Notes: generated by a model from the letters alone, not told the origin. A DNA stretch of 11,770 nt from Chloroflexota bacterium (GCA_021802185.1 JAKAAV010000026.1:1-11770); one strand, 5' to 3'. Shown: positions 1 to 8,800, counted from the stretch's first letter. Numbers and translations: made by a program.

Positions 1-207
1 AAGGTCGACGTCGCCGTGTTCCTGACCATCCAGAACGTCAAGAACAACTCGTTCAAGGGCGGCGACAACGAGTTCACCCTGCAGAACGGCGCGACGGGCT
101 TCGCGACGCCCAACAGCGTCGTGCCGCAGAGCATCGTCCAGCAGGTCAACGCGATCGCCGACCAGATCAAGAGCGGGCAGATCGTCCCGCCGACCACGAT
201 CCCCTAG
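1..207 (+). CDS. BMP-family ABC transporter substrate-binding protein, C-terminal end (partial)
   Basis: The reading frame is open from base 1 and ends at TAG 205-207, directly followed by a second TAG. Only the last 68 residues are visible. They show the C-terminal pattern of the BMP/PnrA (Med-like) lipoproteins: a 'VDVAVFLTIQNVK' helix, a 'FKGGDNEFTLQNG' strand-turn, then a final helix ending 'ADQIKSGQIVPPTTIP', where the family usually has 'I.sGkI.VP'. Family members are extracytoplasmic receptors for purine nucleosides or related ligands. The signal peptide, lipobox and ligand-binding residues lie outside the window, so the substrate cannot be judged. The two permeases and the ATPase immediately downstream, in the usual order for this transporter class, support the call. 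Confidence 0.85.
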   Translation, partial: KVDVAVFLTIQNVKNNSFKGGDNEFTLQNGATGFATPNSVVPQSIVQQVNAIADQIKSGQIVPPTTIP

Positions 208-232
208 TAGACACTCCGCTCGAGTGACTCGG

Positions 233-265
233 TCGAGGCGGGCTCCGGTCGCGGGCCCGCCTCGA
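233..265 (+). other. Perfect 11-bp intercistronic hairpin between binding-protein and permease genes
   Basis: Bases 233-243 (tcgaggcgggc) are the exact reverse complement of 255-265 (gcccgcctcga), leaving an 11-nt loop. The hairpin lies 25 nt after the binding-protein stop and 11 nt before the ribosome binding site of the permease gene. No run of T follows, so it does not look like a full intrinsic terminator. In binding-protein transporters such hairpins often protect the upstream mRNA or partly stop transcription, so that receptor outnumbers permease. That role is inferred here. Confidence 0.7.
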
Positions 266-288
266 TCTGCATCCCCAGAGGGCATGAC

Positions 289-1401
289 GTGACTGTCGCC
301 ACTGCGCCGCTCGAGGCTCCGCGGAGCCGTGTCATGCGGATGCTCGCGGCCGGGATCACACCGGTGCTCGCGGTCGTCCTCGCCATCATCGTCGGCGGCA
401 TCGTCGTGCTCGCCAGCGGCTCCAACCCGATCACCGCGTACGAGTCGATGCTCGTCGGCGCGGTGGGTTCGCCGTTCGACATCTCCGAGACCTTCATCTC
501 GTCGATCCCGCTGATCCTCGCCGCCTACGCCGTCTCGTTCGCGTTCCGGTCCGGCCTGTTCAACATCGGCGCCGAGGGCCAGCTGTACATGGGGGCGATC
601 GCGGCGACGTGGGTCGCCACGACGCTGTCCGACTGGCCCGGCCTGCCGCTGATCATCGTGTGCATCGTCGCGGCGATGGCCGCGGGTGGCGCGTGGGCCG
701 GCATCGCCGGCTGGCTCAAGGCGAAGACCGGTGCGCACGAAGTCATCACCACGATGATGCTGAGCTACGTGGCCATCGACATCAGCCACTGGCTCCTCGA
801 GGCCGGCCCGATGACGCCGGCCAATGCCTTCGGGACCCCCGAGTCGGGCCCGATCCCGCCGCAGGCGGCGTTCCCCGTCATCCTGCCGTCGTGGATCCTG
901 CCCAACGCGCGGCTCAATGCCAGCCTGTTCCTGACCATCCTGGCCGGCCTCGTGTTCGCCTGGATCCTGTGGCGGACACCGCTCGGCTACGAGATCCGCG
1001 CCGTCGGGCTCAACGCGAAGGCGGCGGCGTACGGCGGCATCAACGTCGCGCGCCGCCTCGTGATCGCGATGGTCATCGCCGGAGCGTTCGCGGGCCTCGC
1101 CGGGATGGTCCCGGTGTGGGTCCAGATGCGGCTCTACGACAGCTTCTCGCCCGGCTATGGATACGAGGCCATCGCCGTCGCGCTGGTCGGGAAGAACTCG
1201 GCGGTCGGGATCTTCCTGGCCGGCCTGCTGTACGGCGCCATGATCCACGGCGCGGTGGCCATGCAGGCGAACGCGAACATCTCCGGGTTCCTGGTCCAGA
1301 TCCTGCAGGCGCTGGTGCTCTTCTTCGTCGGGGCGGAGGTGCTCATCCGCTGGTTCCTGAGACGCGGCGGCTTCCGCGCGCTGGCCGAGGCGGCCTCCTG
1401 A
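289..1401 (+). CDS. Nucleoside/simple-sugar ABC transporter permease 1 (NupP/YufP-like, COG4603 type)
   Basis: A 370-residue inner-membrane permease with multiple hydrophobic segments (first about residues 22-44). It forms half of the channel of a BMP-dependent importer. The hallmark stretch 'FRSGLFNIGAEGQ' is at residues 86-98, and 'EVITTMMLSY' at 151-160 matches the usual 'HEVI.TiMLNYia' region that contacts the ATPase. A later 'TPLGYEIRAVGLNAKAAAYG' is also typical of the family. The GTG start at 289 has AGAGGG (277-282) 6 nt upstream. An in-frame ATG at 334 with GGAG 7 nt before it is a possible alternative, removing 15 residues. The stop TGA (1399-1401) overlaps the next ATG by one base, implying translational coupling. 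Closest known systems are B. subtilis NupOPQ and streptococcal Rns transporters; the exact ligand is unknown. Confidence 0.92.
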   Translation: MTVATAPLEAPRSRVMRMLAAGITPVLAVVLAIIVGGIVVLASGSNPITAYESMLVGAVGSPFDISETFISSIPLILAAYAVSFAFRSGLFNIGAEGQLYMGAIAATWVATTLSDWPGLPLIIVCIVAAMAAGGAWAGIAGWLKAKTGAHEVITTMMLSYVAIDISHWLLEAGPMTPANAFGTPESGPIPPQAAFPVILPSWILPNARLNASLFLTILAGLVFAWILWRTPLGYEIRAVGLNAKAAAYGGINVARRLVIAMVIAGAFAGLAGMVPVWVQMRLYDSFSPGYGYEAIAVALVGKNSAVGIFLAGLLYGAMIHGAVAMQANANISGFLVQILQALVLFFVGAEVLIRWFLRRGGFRALAEAAS

Positions 1402-2342
1402 TGGACATCGTCAACACGTTTGCCACGATCCTGGCCCGTCCGGACCTGTGGGCCGGCACGCTCCGGTTCGCCGCGCCGCTGACGCTTGCCGCCCTGGGCG
1501 GCGTGATCAGCGAGCGCTCCGGCGTCGTCAACATCGCGATGGAAGGCATGATGCTCGTGGGTGCCTTCTTCGCGGTGCTCGTCGGGGCGGCCACGCACGA
1601 CATCGTGCTCGCCACGCTCGCGTCGGTCCTGTGCGGCGGGCTCATCGCGACCTTCCACGGCGTCGCGTCGATCCACCTGCGCGCCAACCAGATCGTCTCG
1701 GGCATGGCGATCAACCTGTTCGCGCTGGGGCTGACGAGCTTCCTCATGTTCCGGTTCTACGCGACGAGCGGCACGCCGTCGGACATCCCCGCGCTGCCCG
1801 ACGTCAACATCCCGGTGATCAACAGCATCCCGTTCGTGGGCGCGGTCATCGGCGACCTGAACAGCATCGTGTGGGTGTCGATCCTGGCCGTGCCGGTGAC
1901 CTGGTGGTTCCTGTTCCGGACGCGAATCGGGCTGCGCATCCGGGCGGTCGGCGAGCATCCCCGCGCGGCCGACACGCTCGGCGTGTCCGTCTTCCGGATG
2001 CGCTACCTGTGCGTGATCCTGAGCGGCCTGTTCTCCGGGCTCGGCGGGGCATACCTGGCCCTCAGCGTCGCGCACTCGTTCAGCGACAACATGACGAGCG
2101 GCGCCGGGTTCATCGCGCTGGCCGCGATGATCTTCGGGAAGTGGCACCCGGTCGGCGCGTTCCTGGCGTGCCTCCTGTTCGGGTTCGGCCAGTCGCTCGG
2201 GATCAACCTCCAGGGCACCGGCTTCCCGGACCAGCTCGTGGCCGCGACGCCGTACGTCCTCACGGTCGTCGCGCTCGCCGGGTTCGTTGGTCGGGCCGTT
2301 GCGCCGGCCGCCGACGGCGTGCCCTACGAGGTCGGGGAATGA
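1401..2342 (+). CDS. Nucleoside/simple-sugar ABC transporter permease 2 (NupQ/YufQ-like, COG1079 type)
   Basis: A 313-residue polytopic membrane protein and the second channel subunit. Residues 31-55 contain the family signature 'GGVISERSGVVNIAMEGMML', followed by 'LRANQIVSGMAINLFALG' (about 93-110), which is the expected coupling-helix region. A further 'FRTRIGLRIRAVGEHPRAAD' repeats the plan of permease 1, as expected because the two permeases are distant homologues. The ATG at 1401 lies in the TGATG overlap with the upstream stop; a weak GAGG sits at 1387-1390. The gene ends at TGA 2340-2342, which overlaps the ATPase start in an ATGA motif. Length and start match the family. With its partner permease and the ATPase it would form the membrane complex of the importer. 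Confidence 0.92.
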   Translation: MDIVNTFATILARPDLWAGTLRFAAPLTLAALGGVISERSGVVNIAMEGMMLVGAFFAVLVGAATHDIVLATLASVLCGGLIATFHGVASIHLRANQIVSGMAINLFALGLTSFLMFRFYATSGTPSDIPALPDVNIPVINSIPFVGAVIGDLNSIVWVSILAVPVTWWFLFRTRIGLRIRAVGEHPRAADTLGVSVFRMRYLCVILSGLFSGLGGAYLALSVAHSFSDNMTSGAGFIALAAMIFGKWHPVGAFLACLLFGFGQSLGINLQGTGFPDQLVAATPYVLTVVALAGFVGRAVAPAADGVPYEVGE

Positions 2343-4006
2343 CGGCCCTCGTGTCCCCGACGGCACCCGCGACCATACCCTCGGCCACCCCGTACCTCCA
2401 GATGCGGGGCATCACCAAGGCATTCGGGACGCTGCTCGCAAACGACCACGTCGACCTGACCGTCCGCGACCGCGAGATCCATGCGGTCGTCGGGGAGAAC
2501 GGCGCCGGCAAGACGACGCTGATGAACATCCTGTACGGGCTGATCCATCCGGACTCGGGGGACATCGTGATCGATGGGTCGCCCGTCCGGATCCGCGGCC
2601 CGCGCGACGCCATCGCGGCCGGGATCGGCATGGTCCACCAGCACTTCCAGCTCGTCCCCGTGATGACCGTCGCCGAGAACGTGGTCCTCGGCCAGGAGCC
2701 CGGCGGGGTGGTGATCGACCGCCGCGCGGCCGTCAGGCAGGTCGGCGAACTGTCGGAGCGCTTCGGCCTCGTCGTCGATCCGACGGCCCGCGTGGAGACG
2801 CTCCCCGTCGGCGTTCAGCAGCGCGTCGAGCTGCTCAAGATCCTCTATCGGGGCTCGCGCCTCCTCGTGTTCGACGAGCCGACCGCGGTCCTCACGCCCC
2901 AGGAGACCGACGAACTCTTCGAGATCCTTCGCGGGCTCGTCGCGGGCGGCAAGACGGTCATCCTCATCACCCACAAGCTGAACGAGGTCATGGCGATCTC
3001 CGAGCGCGTGACGGTCCTGCGCCAGGGACGCAATGCCGGCGAGCTCGAGACCGCGAAGACGTCGCCGGCGGAGATCGCCCGGGCGATGGTCGGCCGCGAG
3101 GTGCTCCTGCGCGTCGAGCGCGACGAGCCGCACATCGGCGAGGAACGGCTGCGCCTGGACGGCCTCAAGGCGAACTCGGACCGCCAGCTGCCCGCGCTCG
3201 ACGGGATCGACCTGACGGTCCGCTCCGGTGAGATCGTGGGCATCGCCGGGGTCAGTGGCAACGGGCAGCTCGAGCTGGCCGAGGTCATCGCCGGGCTGCG
3301 CCCCGTCACCGACGGGCATGTCTTCCTCGGTGGCGAGGACGTGGCGCACCAGGCCACGGCCGAACGACGCGTCCACGGCCTTGCCTACATCCCCGAGGAC
3401 CGCCAGGCGCGCGGTCTCGTGCTGCCGTTCGACGTGAAGGACAACCTGATCCTCGGCTCACAGTCGCGCCCGCCGTTCGCACAGCGTGGCCAGCGCAACT
3501 CGGAGGCGGTCGAGGAGCGCGCGAGGGAGCTGATCCGGCGGTACGACATCCGGCCACCGGACCCCGAGGCGCCTGCGGAATCGCTGTCCGGCGGCAACCA
3601 GCAGAAGGTCGTCGTCGCGCGCGAGCTGGCGGAGAACCCGAAGGTGCTCGTCGCCGCGGAGCCGGCGCGCGGCCTGGACGTCGGGGCGACGGAGTTCATC
3701 CACCGGCAACTGATCGAGCAGCGCGACCACGGCCTCGCGATCCTGCTGATCTCCAGCGAGCTCGACGAGATCTTCTCGTTGTCGGACAGCATCGCGGTGA
3801 TCTACCGGGGCCGGATCGTCGAGGTCGTGCCGAGCGCTGCGGCCGATCGCGAGCGGATCGGCCTGCTGATGGCTGGCGGCACGATCGAAGGCGGGACCCC
3901 GTCAGCCTCGCAGGTTGCGCAGGCGGCTGCGTCGCTGGCCACGGAGCCGCCCGGGACGCCGCCGCCGAGGGAGGCCGGGTCGCCGGGGCAGGCCGGGCCG
4001 CAGTAG
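2339..4006 (+). CDS. Nucleoside/simple-sugar ABC transporter, tandem ATP-binding protein (NupO/YufO-like, COG3845 type)
   Basis: A 555-residue cytoplasmic ATPase with two fused nucleotide-binding domains. NBD1 is canonical: Walker A GENGAGKTT (52-60), Q-loop Gln101, signature LPVGVQQR (155-162), Walker B LLVFDEP with Asp179/Glu180, and switch His212. NBD2 is degenerate, as usual in this family: the Walker A position reads GVSGNGQ (304-310; Lys replaced by Gln), the signature LSGGNQQK (416-423) is intact, Walker B reads VLVAAEPARGLD (436-447; Asp replaced by Ala but Glu441 kept), and the switch His is replaced in 'ISSELDE'. ATP hydrolysis is therefore expected at a single competent composite site. 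The start ATG is in an ATGA overlap with permease 2. The last 40 or so residues are a Pro/Gly/Ala-rich tail after the folded domain. The gene ends 12 bp before the convergent DUF72 gene. Confidence 0.94.
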   Translation: MTALVSPTAPATIPSATPYLQMRGITKAFGTLLANDHVDLTVRDREIHAVVGENGAGKTTLMNILYGLIHPDSGDIVIDGSPVRIRGPRDAIAAGIGMVHQHFQLVPVMTVAENVVLGQEPGGVVIDRRAAVRQVGELSERFGLVVDPTARVETLPVGVQQRVELLKILYRGSRLLVFDEPTAVLTPQETDELFEILRGLVAGGKTVILITHKLNEVMAISERVTVLRQGRNAGELETAKTSPAEIARAMVGREVLLRVERDEPHIGEERLRLDGLKANSDRQLPALDGIDLTVRSGEIVGIAGVSGNGQLELAEVIAGLRPVTDGHVFLGGEDVAHQATAERRVHGLAYIPEDRQARGLVLPFDVKDNLILGSQSRPPFAQRGQRNSEAVEERARELIRRYDIRPPDPEAPAESLSGGNQQKVVVARELAENPKVLVAAEPARGLDVGATEFIHRQLIEQRDHGLAILLISSELDEIFSLSDSIAVIYRGRIVEVVPSAAADRERIGLLMAGGTIEGGTPSASQVAQAAASLATEPPGTPPPREAGSPGQAGPQ

Positions 4007-4018
4007 GCGCATCTTCCC

Positions 4019-4792
4019 TCAGCCCACACGGACCGCGCCGAGGTCGGGCGTCCGCGTCGTGTCGAGAGCTGCCCGCTCGAACTCGGCGGCTGCGAGGATC
4101 GCGTCCCGCACGGCGCACGCGGCCGGATCGTTGTTGAAGTAGACGAAGCGATCGGCGGAGCCGGGCCACAGTCGCGCAAGCCGCTCGGCCCACGGCCGCA
4201 ACGCGTGTGCGTCGTAGCACGGACGAGGCGGGCTGACGCCCTCGTGGAGCCGGAGATACGCCCAGTCTGCGGTTCGCCACTCGGGCGTGAGTGGCCCGCG
4301 GCGGTCCGCCAGGCAGAGCGCGGCGCCGTGCCGGGCGAGGGCAACCCGGACCTCGTCGGTGAACCATGATGCGTGCCGCGGTTCGACGGCGAGGCGCACG
4401 CCGGACGGGAACGCCTCGAGGGTCTGCTCGAGCGCGGCGACGTCTCGCTCGAGAGACGGCGGCAACTGGAGGAGGACGGGGCCGAGCCTCTCGCCCAGCC
4501 CCGACGCGGCCTCCATGAAGCGCTCGACGGGCTCGTGCGGGTCGCGCAGCCGCCGAACGTGCGTGAGGTACCGGCTCGCCTTGACCGCGAACACGAAGCC
4601 CGCCGGCGTCCGGGCCGCCCACGACTCGAAGGTCGCGCGGCGGGGGAGGTGGTAGAAGCTCGCGTTGAGCTCGACCGTGTCGAAGTCGGCCGCGTAGTGC
4701 TCGAGCCACCGCGCCTGGGCGAGGCCGGGCGGGTAGTACCGGGTGCGCCAGTGGCGGTACTGCCAGCCGGAGGTCCCGATGAAGGTCGGCAC
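4019..4792 (-). CDS. DUF72 (YecE-like) family protein
   Basis: A 257-residue protein of the DUF72 family, which adopts a TIM-barrel-like fold; its biochemical role is not established. Visible family landmarks are the N-terminal 'IGTSGWQYRHW' (5-15), 'VELNASFYHLP' (40-50), 'FVFAVKASRYLTH' (66-78), 'GPVLLQLPPS' (104-113), 'VEPRHASWF' (136-144), 'YLRLHE' (179-184) and 'VYFNND' (217-222). The family's usual length is about 240-290, so this copy looks complete. The GTG start at 4792 has no Shine-Dalgarno sequence but is preceded by TACGAT at exactly 6 nt, which suggests a leaderless mRNA. It converges on the transporter operon (12-bp gap) and diverges from the DUF2461 gene. No obvious terminator was found in the convergent gap. 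Confidence 0.9.
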   Translation of the reverse strand: MPTFIGTSGWQYRHWRTRYYPPGLAQARWLEHYAADFDTVELNASFYHLPRRATFESWAARTPAGFVFAVKASRYLTHVRRLRDPHEPVERFMEAASGLGERLGPVLLQLPPSLERDVAALEQTLEAFPSGVRLAVEPRHASWFTDEVRVALARHGAALCLADRRGPLTPEWRTADWAYLRLHEGVSPPRPCYDAHALRPWAERLARLWPGSADRFVYFNNDPAACAVRDAILAAAEFERAALDTTRTPDLGAVRVG

Positions 4793-4798
4793 GCGGTG

Positions 4799-4804
4799 AT
4801 CGTA
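4799..4804 (-). promoter_or_regulatory. Putative -10 box of a leaderless promoter for the DUF72 gene
   Basis: Read on the minus strand this is TACGAT (TAnnnT pattern), followed by the 6 nt CACCGC and then the GTG start at 4792. That spacing puts the expected transcription start on the G of the start codon. No Shine-Dalgarno-like purine run precedes the start. A convincing -35 box is not visible. The same arrangement is seen before dnaE. Confidence 0.5.
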
Positions 4805-4877
4805 CGTGACCAGGGATCCGGTAAGTCCGCGTGGAGTCGGCGATGAGGATCGTGGCGGTAGAGTCGGTCCGAGCAGC

Positions 4878-4883
4878 GGAGGG
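4878..4883 (+). promoter_or_regulatory. Ribosome binding site that decides the DUF2461 start
   Basis: GGAGGG lies 7 nt before the GTG at 4891. It supports that start over the longer in-frame GTG at 4831 or ATG at 4843, although the latter also has a GGAG (4833-4836) at 6 nt. Confidence 0.65.
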
Positions 4884-4890
4884 CCCGACG

Positions 4891-5649
4891 GTGACGGATG
4901 CGCACGTGGAACAGCAGGGCTTCCAGGGGTTCAGCCGGGACGCGATCGCGTTCCTCGCGGAGCTCGCCGCCAACAACGACCGCGCGTGGTTTCAGCCACG
5001 CAAGGCCGAGTACGAGCGGCTCCTGAAGCGCCCACTCGAGGCGCTGTGCGTGGCGCTCGCCGAGCGGTTCGCGAGCAGGCACGTTCCGCTCGTCGCCGAT
5101 GCGGCGCGTTCCCCCTTCCGGATCTACCGTGACGTCCGGTTCTCGCGGGACAAGTCGCCCTACAAGCCGTACGCGAGCGCGAGCTTCCCGTGGGCGGGCG
5201 ACGCTGCGAGCGGCCTCCGGCCGGCTCCCACGACGCCGGCCGAATCGCATCGCGCGCTCGGGCGAAACGGTGGCGCCGGGTACTTCCACTTCGCGCCGGG
5301 CGACGTCTTCGTCGGCGGTGGCATGTGGCACCCGGACGTGTCCGTGCTCCGCGCGTGGCGCACGCTCGTCGATCGCGAACCTGCGCGGGTCCACGCCGCG
5401 CTCGACGACGCGTCGTTCGTTCGCGAGTTCGGCCGCCTCGACGGCGACCGCTCCGTGCGGGTCCCGCCGGGATTTCCGGCCGATCACCCCGACGCGGACC
5501 TGCTCCGCCTCAGGGACCTGACGTTCGGGCGGCGGCTGTCGGACGACGACGTGCTGTCCACCGCGCTGCCGGACGTCCTCGCGGACGCGTTCTCCACGGC
5601 GGTGCCCGTGTTCCGGCTCCTCGCCGACGTGGCGTCGGCGGCGACGTAG
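4891..5649 (+). CDS. DUF2461 domain-containing protein (TIGR02453 type)
   Basis: A 252-residue cytoplasmic-looking protein of the DUF2461 family, with no experimentally settled function known to me. The family landmarks are present in order: 'FQGFSRDAIAFLAELAANND' (residues 11-30), 'WFQPRKAEYERLL', 'FRIYRDVRFSRDKSPYKPYA' (the most diagnostic block), then 'GYFHFAPGDVFVGGGMWHPD' and 'RVPPGFPADHPDADLLRLRD' near the C-terminus. The GTG start at 4891 is chosen because of GGAGGG 7 nt upstream and because homologues begin shortly before the F-x-G-F motif. The longer reading from 4831 or 4843 adds residues with no family resemblance. It is divergent from the DUF72 gene, with about 98 bp between starts, so the two may share a control region. 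A TAGAGT (4859-4864) could be its -10 box, but no matching -35 is clear. Confidence 0.88.
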   Translation: MTDAHVEQQGFQGFSRDAIAFLAELAANNDRAWFQPRKAEYERLLKRPLEALCVALAERFASRHVPLVADAARSPFRIYRDVRFSRDKSPYKPYASASFPWAGDAASGLRPAPTTPAESHRALGRNGGAGYFHFAPGDVFVGGGMWHPDVSVLRAWRTLVDREPARVHAALDDASFVREFGRLDGDRSVRVPPGFPADHPDADLLRLRDLTFGRRLSDDDVLSTALPDVLADAFSTAVPVFRLLADVASAAT

Positions 5650-5834
5650 TCAGCTGGCGCGCGTCATCCCGGGAGAGCCGCGTCGGCAGGACGTCGCTCG
5701 CCGTCGGTCCAACCTGCGGAGCGCCACCCGTTCGCCGTCGGCCTCCTCGGCGAAGCCCGCCAGTCCGTTGCGGCCCCCTCAATGAGGCCGTCTCCGGCGG
5801 CTCGGGCGTTCCCACCGACCCCGTTCTCCGCCGC

Positions 5835-5840
5835 TACCAT
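5835..5840 (+). promoter_or_regulatory. dnaE: Putative -10 box of a leaderless promoter for dnaE
   Basis: TACCAT (TAnnnT) is followed by 6 nt (GGCCCG) and the GTG start at 5847, so transcription would begin at or next to the start codon. No Shine-Dalgarno sequence is present upstream of the GTG. The -35 region (about 5811-5817) has no clear match. Confidence 0.5.
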
Positions 5841-5846
5841 GGCCCG

Positions 5847-8800
5847 GTGACGATCGCCCCCAACGACTTCACCCACCTCCACGTCCACACCGAGTTCAGC
5901 CTGCTCGACGGCCTCGGCCGCATCAACGACCTCGTCTCGGAGGCCTCCGCGCTCGGCTTCGACTCGCTCGCGATCACCGACCACGGCGCGCTGTACGGCG
6001 CCGTGGCGTTCTACCAGGCGGCCACACAGCGCGGCATCAAGCCGATCATCGGGATCGAGACGTACGTCGCGCGCCGCTCGATGACGGACCGCGAGGGCAA
6101 GGCGGACGCGCAGCCCTTCCACCTCGTGCTGCTCGCGAAGAACTGGACCGGCTACCAGAACCTGTGCCGCCTGGTGACCGACGCGCACCTGGACGGCTAC
6201 TACTACAAGCCGCGGATCGACCACGACCACCTGGCGAAGCACTCCGAGGGACTCATCGGCCTCTCGGCGTGTCTCGGCGGGGAGATCCCGAAGGCGCTCG
6301 AGGTCGACGACTGGGAGGGCGCGCGGCGGCTCGCAGGCGTCTACAGGGACATCCTCGGGCCGGACAACTTCTATCTGGAGCTCCAGGACCACGGTATCCC
6401 GCTGCAGCGCCGGCTGAACGAGCAGCTGCTCCGGCTCGCGCCCGAGGTCGGGCTCGGGCTCATTGCCTCGAACGACCTTCACTACGTGCGCCGGGCGCAG
6501 GCGGAGGCCCACGACGTGCTGCTCTGCGTCGGCACGGGCTCCAACCTCGACACGCCGAACCGGCTGCGGTTCGAGAGCCAGGAGTTCTACCTGAAGGGCG
6601 CCGCCGAGATGGAGTCGCTCTTCCGCGACGTGCCCGAGGCGCTGCGCAACACGCGCCGCGTGGCCGAGATGGTCGACCTCCGGATGCAGTTCGGCCAGCT
6701 GCGCCTGCCGCACTTCCCGGTGCCGGAGGGGCATACGGTGGATTCGTGGCTGCGCGCGGAATGCGACCGGGGACTGCGCGAGCGCTACTCCGTCATCACC
6801 CGGGAGATCCGCGACCGGCTCGACTACGAGCTCGACGTCATCTGCCGGATGGGGTACGCGGCGTACTTCCTGATCGTCGCGGACTTCACGCGGTTCGCGC
6901 GCCAGCAGGGGATCGCGATCACGTGCCGCGGCAGCGCGCCCGGGTCGATCGTCACCCACACCCTCGGCATCACGCCGGTCGACCCGCTCCAGTACGACCT
7001 GCCGTTCGAGCGGTTCCTGAACCCCGACCGCGTCACGATGCCGGACATCGACATCGACTTCGAGGACGCGCGACGTGACGAGGTCATCAACTACGTCACC
7101 CGCAAGTACGGCGCCGACCACGTCGCCCAGATCATCACGTTCGGCACGATGCTCGCCCGCGCCGCGCTCCGCGACGTCGGCCGCGTGCTCGGGATGTCGT
7201 ACGGCGACGTGGACCGGATCGCGAAGGCCGTGCCGAACCAGCTCGGCATCAAGCTCGAGGAGGCCATCGAGCAGTCGCCGGAGCTCCGTTCGATGTACGA
7301 CGGCGACCCGCAGGTCCACAAGCTCGTCGAGCTCGCGAAGCAGGTCGAGGGGGTGGCGCGCAACGCCTCGACCCACGCCGCGGGCGTCGTGATCAGCCGG
7401 GAGCCCCTCACGGAGATCATGCCGCTGCAGAAGGCGACGAACTCCGAGGCGCTCATGACGCAGTACGAGATGCACGCGGTGGACGCGCTCGGGCTGCTGA
7501 AGTTCGACTTCCTGGGCCTCTCGAACCTCACGATCCTGCGCAGCGCAGTCGACACGATCGAGGCGACGCGCGGGATCCGCATCGATCTCGAGCACATCCC
7601 GCTCGACGACGCGAAGACGTTCCAGCTGCTCGCGTCGGGCGAGACGACCGGCGTGTTCCAGCTGGAGTCGGCGGGCATGCGCCGCTACATCCGCGAGCTC
7701 CGCCCGACCTCGATCCACGACATCGCGGCGATGGTCGCGCTGTACCGACCCGGCCCGATGGACAACATCCCGGCGTACATCCGGCGGAAGCACGGCGAGG
7801 AGCCCATCAGCTACCTCCACCCGCTCCTCGAGCCGTACCTCTCGAAGACGTACGGGATCTTCGTCTACCAGGAAGACATCATGGCCGCGGCGAAGGCGCT
7901 CGCCGGTTTCACCGGGCCCGAGGCCGACACGCTGGGCTACGCCATCCGCAAGAAGAAGGACAACGTCCTCCAGGAGATGATGGCGAAGTTCGTCCCGCAG
8001 GCCGCCGAGCGCGGCGTGAAGCGGGACGTCATCGACGCCGTCTTCGCCGCCTTCCAGCCGTTCGCCCGGTACGGCTTCAACAAGGCGCACGCGACGACGT
8101 ACGGGCTCGTCGCCTACCAGACCGCGTACCTGAAGGCGAACTACACGGTCGAGTACATGGCGAGCGTGCTCACCGCGTTCCGGGACAACACCGAGAAGGT
8201 CGCCGCGGCGGTCGCCGAGTGCCGCCGTCTCGGCATCGAGGTCCGGCCGCCCGACGTCCACCGCAGCCACCTCGACTTCACGGTCGAGGGCGACGCGATC
8301 CGCTTCGGCCTGCTCGCGGTCAAGAACGTCGGCCAGGGCGCGATCGAGTCGATCATCGCGGCACGCGAGGCCGAGGGCGAGTTCCGGTCGCTGACCGACC
8401 TGTGCCGCCGGATCGACCTTCGTCTCGTCAACAAGCGCGTGCTGGAATCGCTCATCAAGGTCGGGGCGCTCGGCCGCTTCGGGCACCCGGCGCAGCTCCT
8501 TATGGGCCTGGACGACGCGATGGCCGCGGCGCAGGCGGAACAGCGCGACCGGTCGTCGGGTCAGACGTCGCTGTTCGGCGGCGAGGCCGAGCCGGGGGCG
8601 CTCGAGAGGCCAGTGCCGGCCGCGACCGAGGCGCCGCCGCGCGAGCGGCTGCGGTGGGAGAAGGAGCTCATCGGCCTCTACCTGTCCGACCATCCCCTGG
8701 CCGCCCTGGCGCAGCAGCTCGACGGGTACGTGTCGGCATACAGCGGCGACCTCGGCGAGGAGATGGACCAGCAGCGCGTCGTCATCGGCGGCGTCGTCAC

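Noticed and set aside
284..292. Mini-frame ATG ACG TGA overlapping the permease GTG start
   Set aside because: Two codons only; the GTG has its own ribosome binding site at 277-282, and ATG/TGA near a GTGA start is easily produced by chance.
5698..5741. 10-nt direct repeat TCGCCGTCGG (5698-5707 and 5732-5741) upstream of dnaE as a possible operator
   Set aside because: GC-rich simple words recur often here; spacing and position give no further support.
5731..5754. 7-bp hairpin (TTCGCCG/CGGCGAA) after the DUF2461 gene as a terminator
   Set aside because: Short stem, 10-nt loop, no T-run and about 80 nt past the stop; such stems are common by chance at this GC content.
5190..5846. Upstream extension of the dnaE frame through the DUF2461 gene
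   Set aside because: The frame is open only because stop codons are rare at high GC; the extension has no PHP-family resemblance and overlaps a well-supported gene in another frame.
5839..5850. Mini-frame ATG GCC CGG TGA ending on the dnaE GTG, as a possible coupling leader
   Set aside because: Its ATG overlaps the TACCAT box; if that is the -10 element the mini-frame would not be transcribed, and it has no ribosome binding site.
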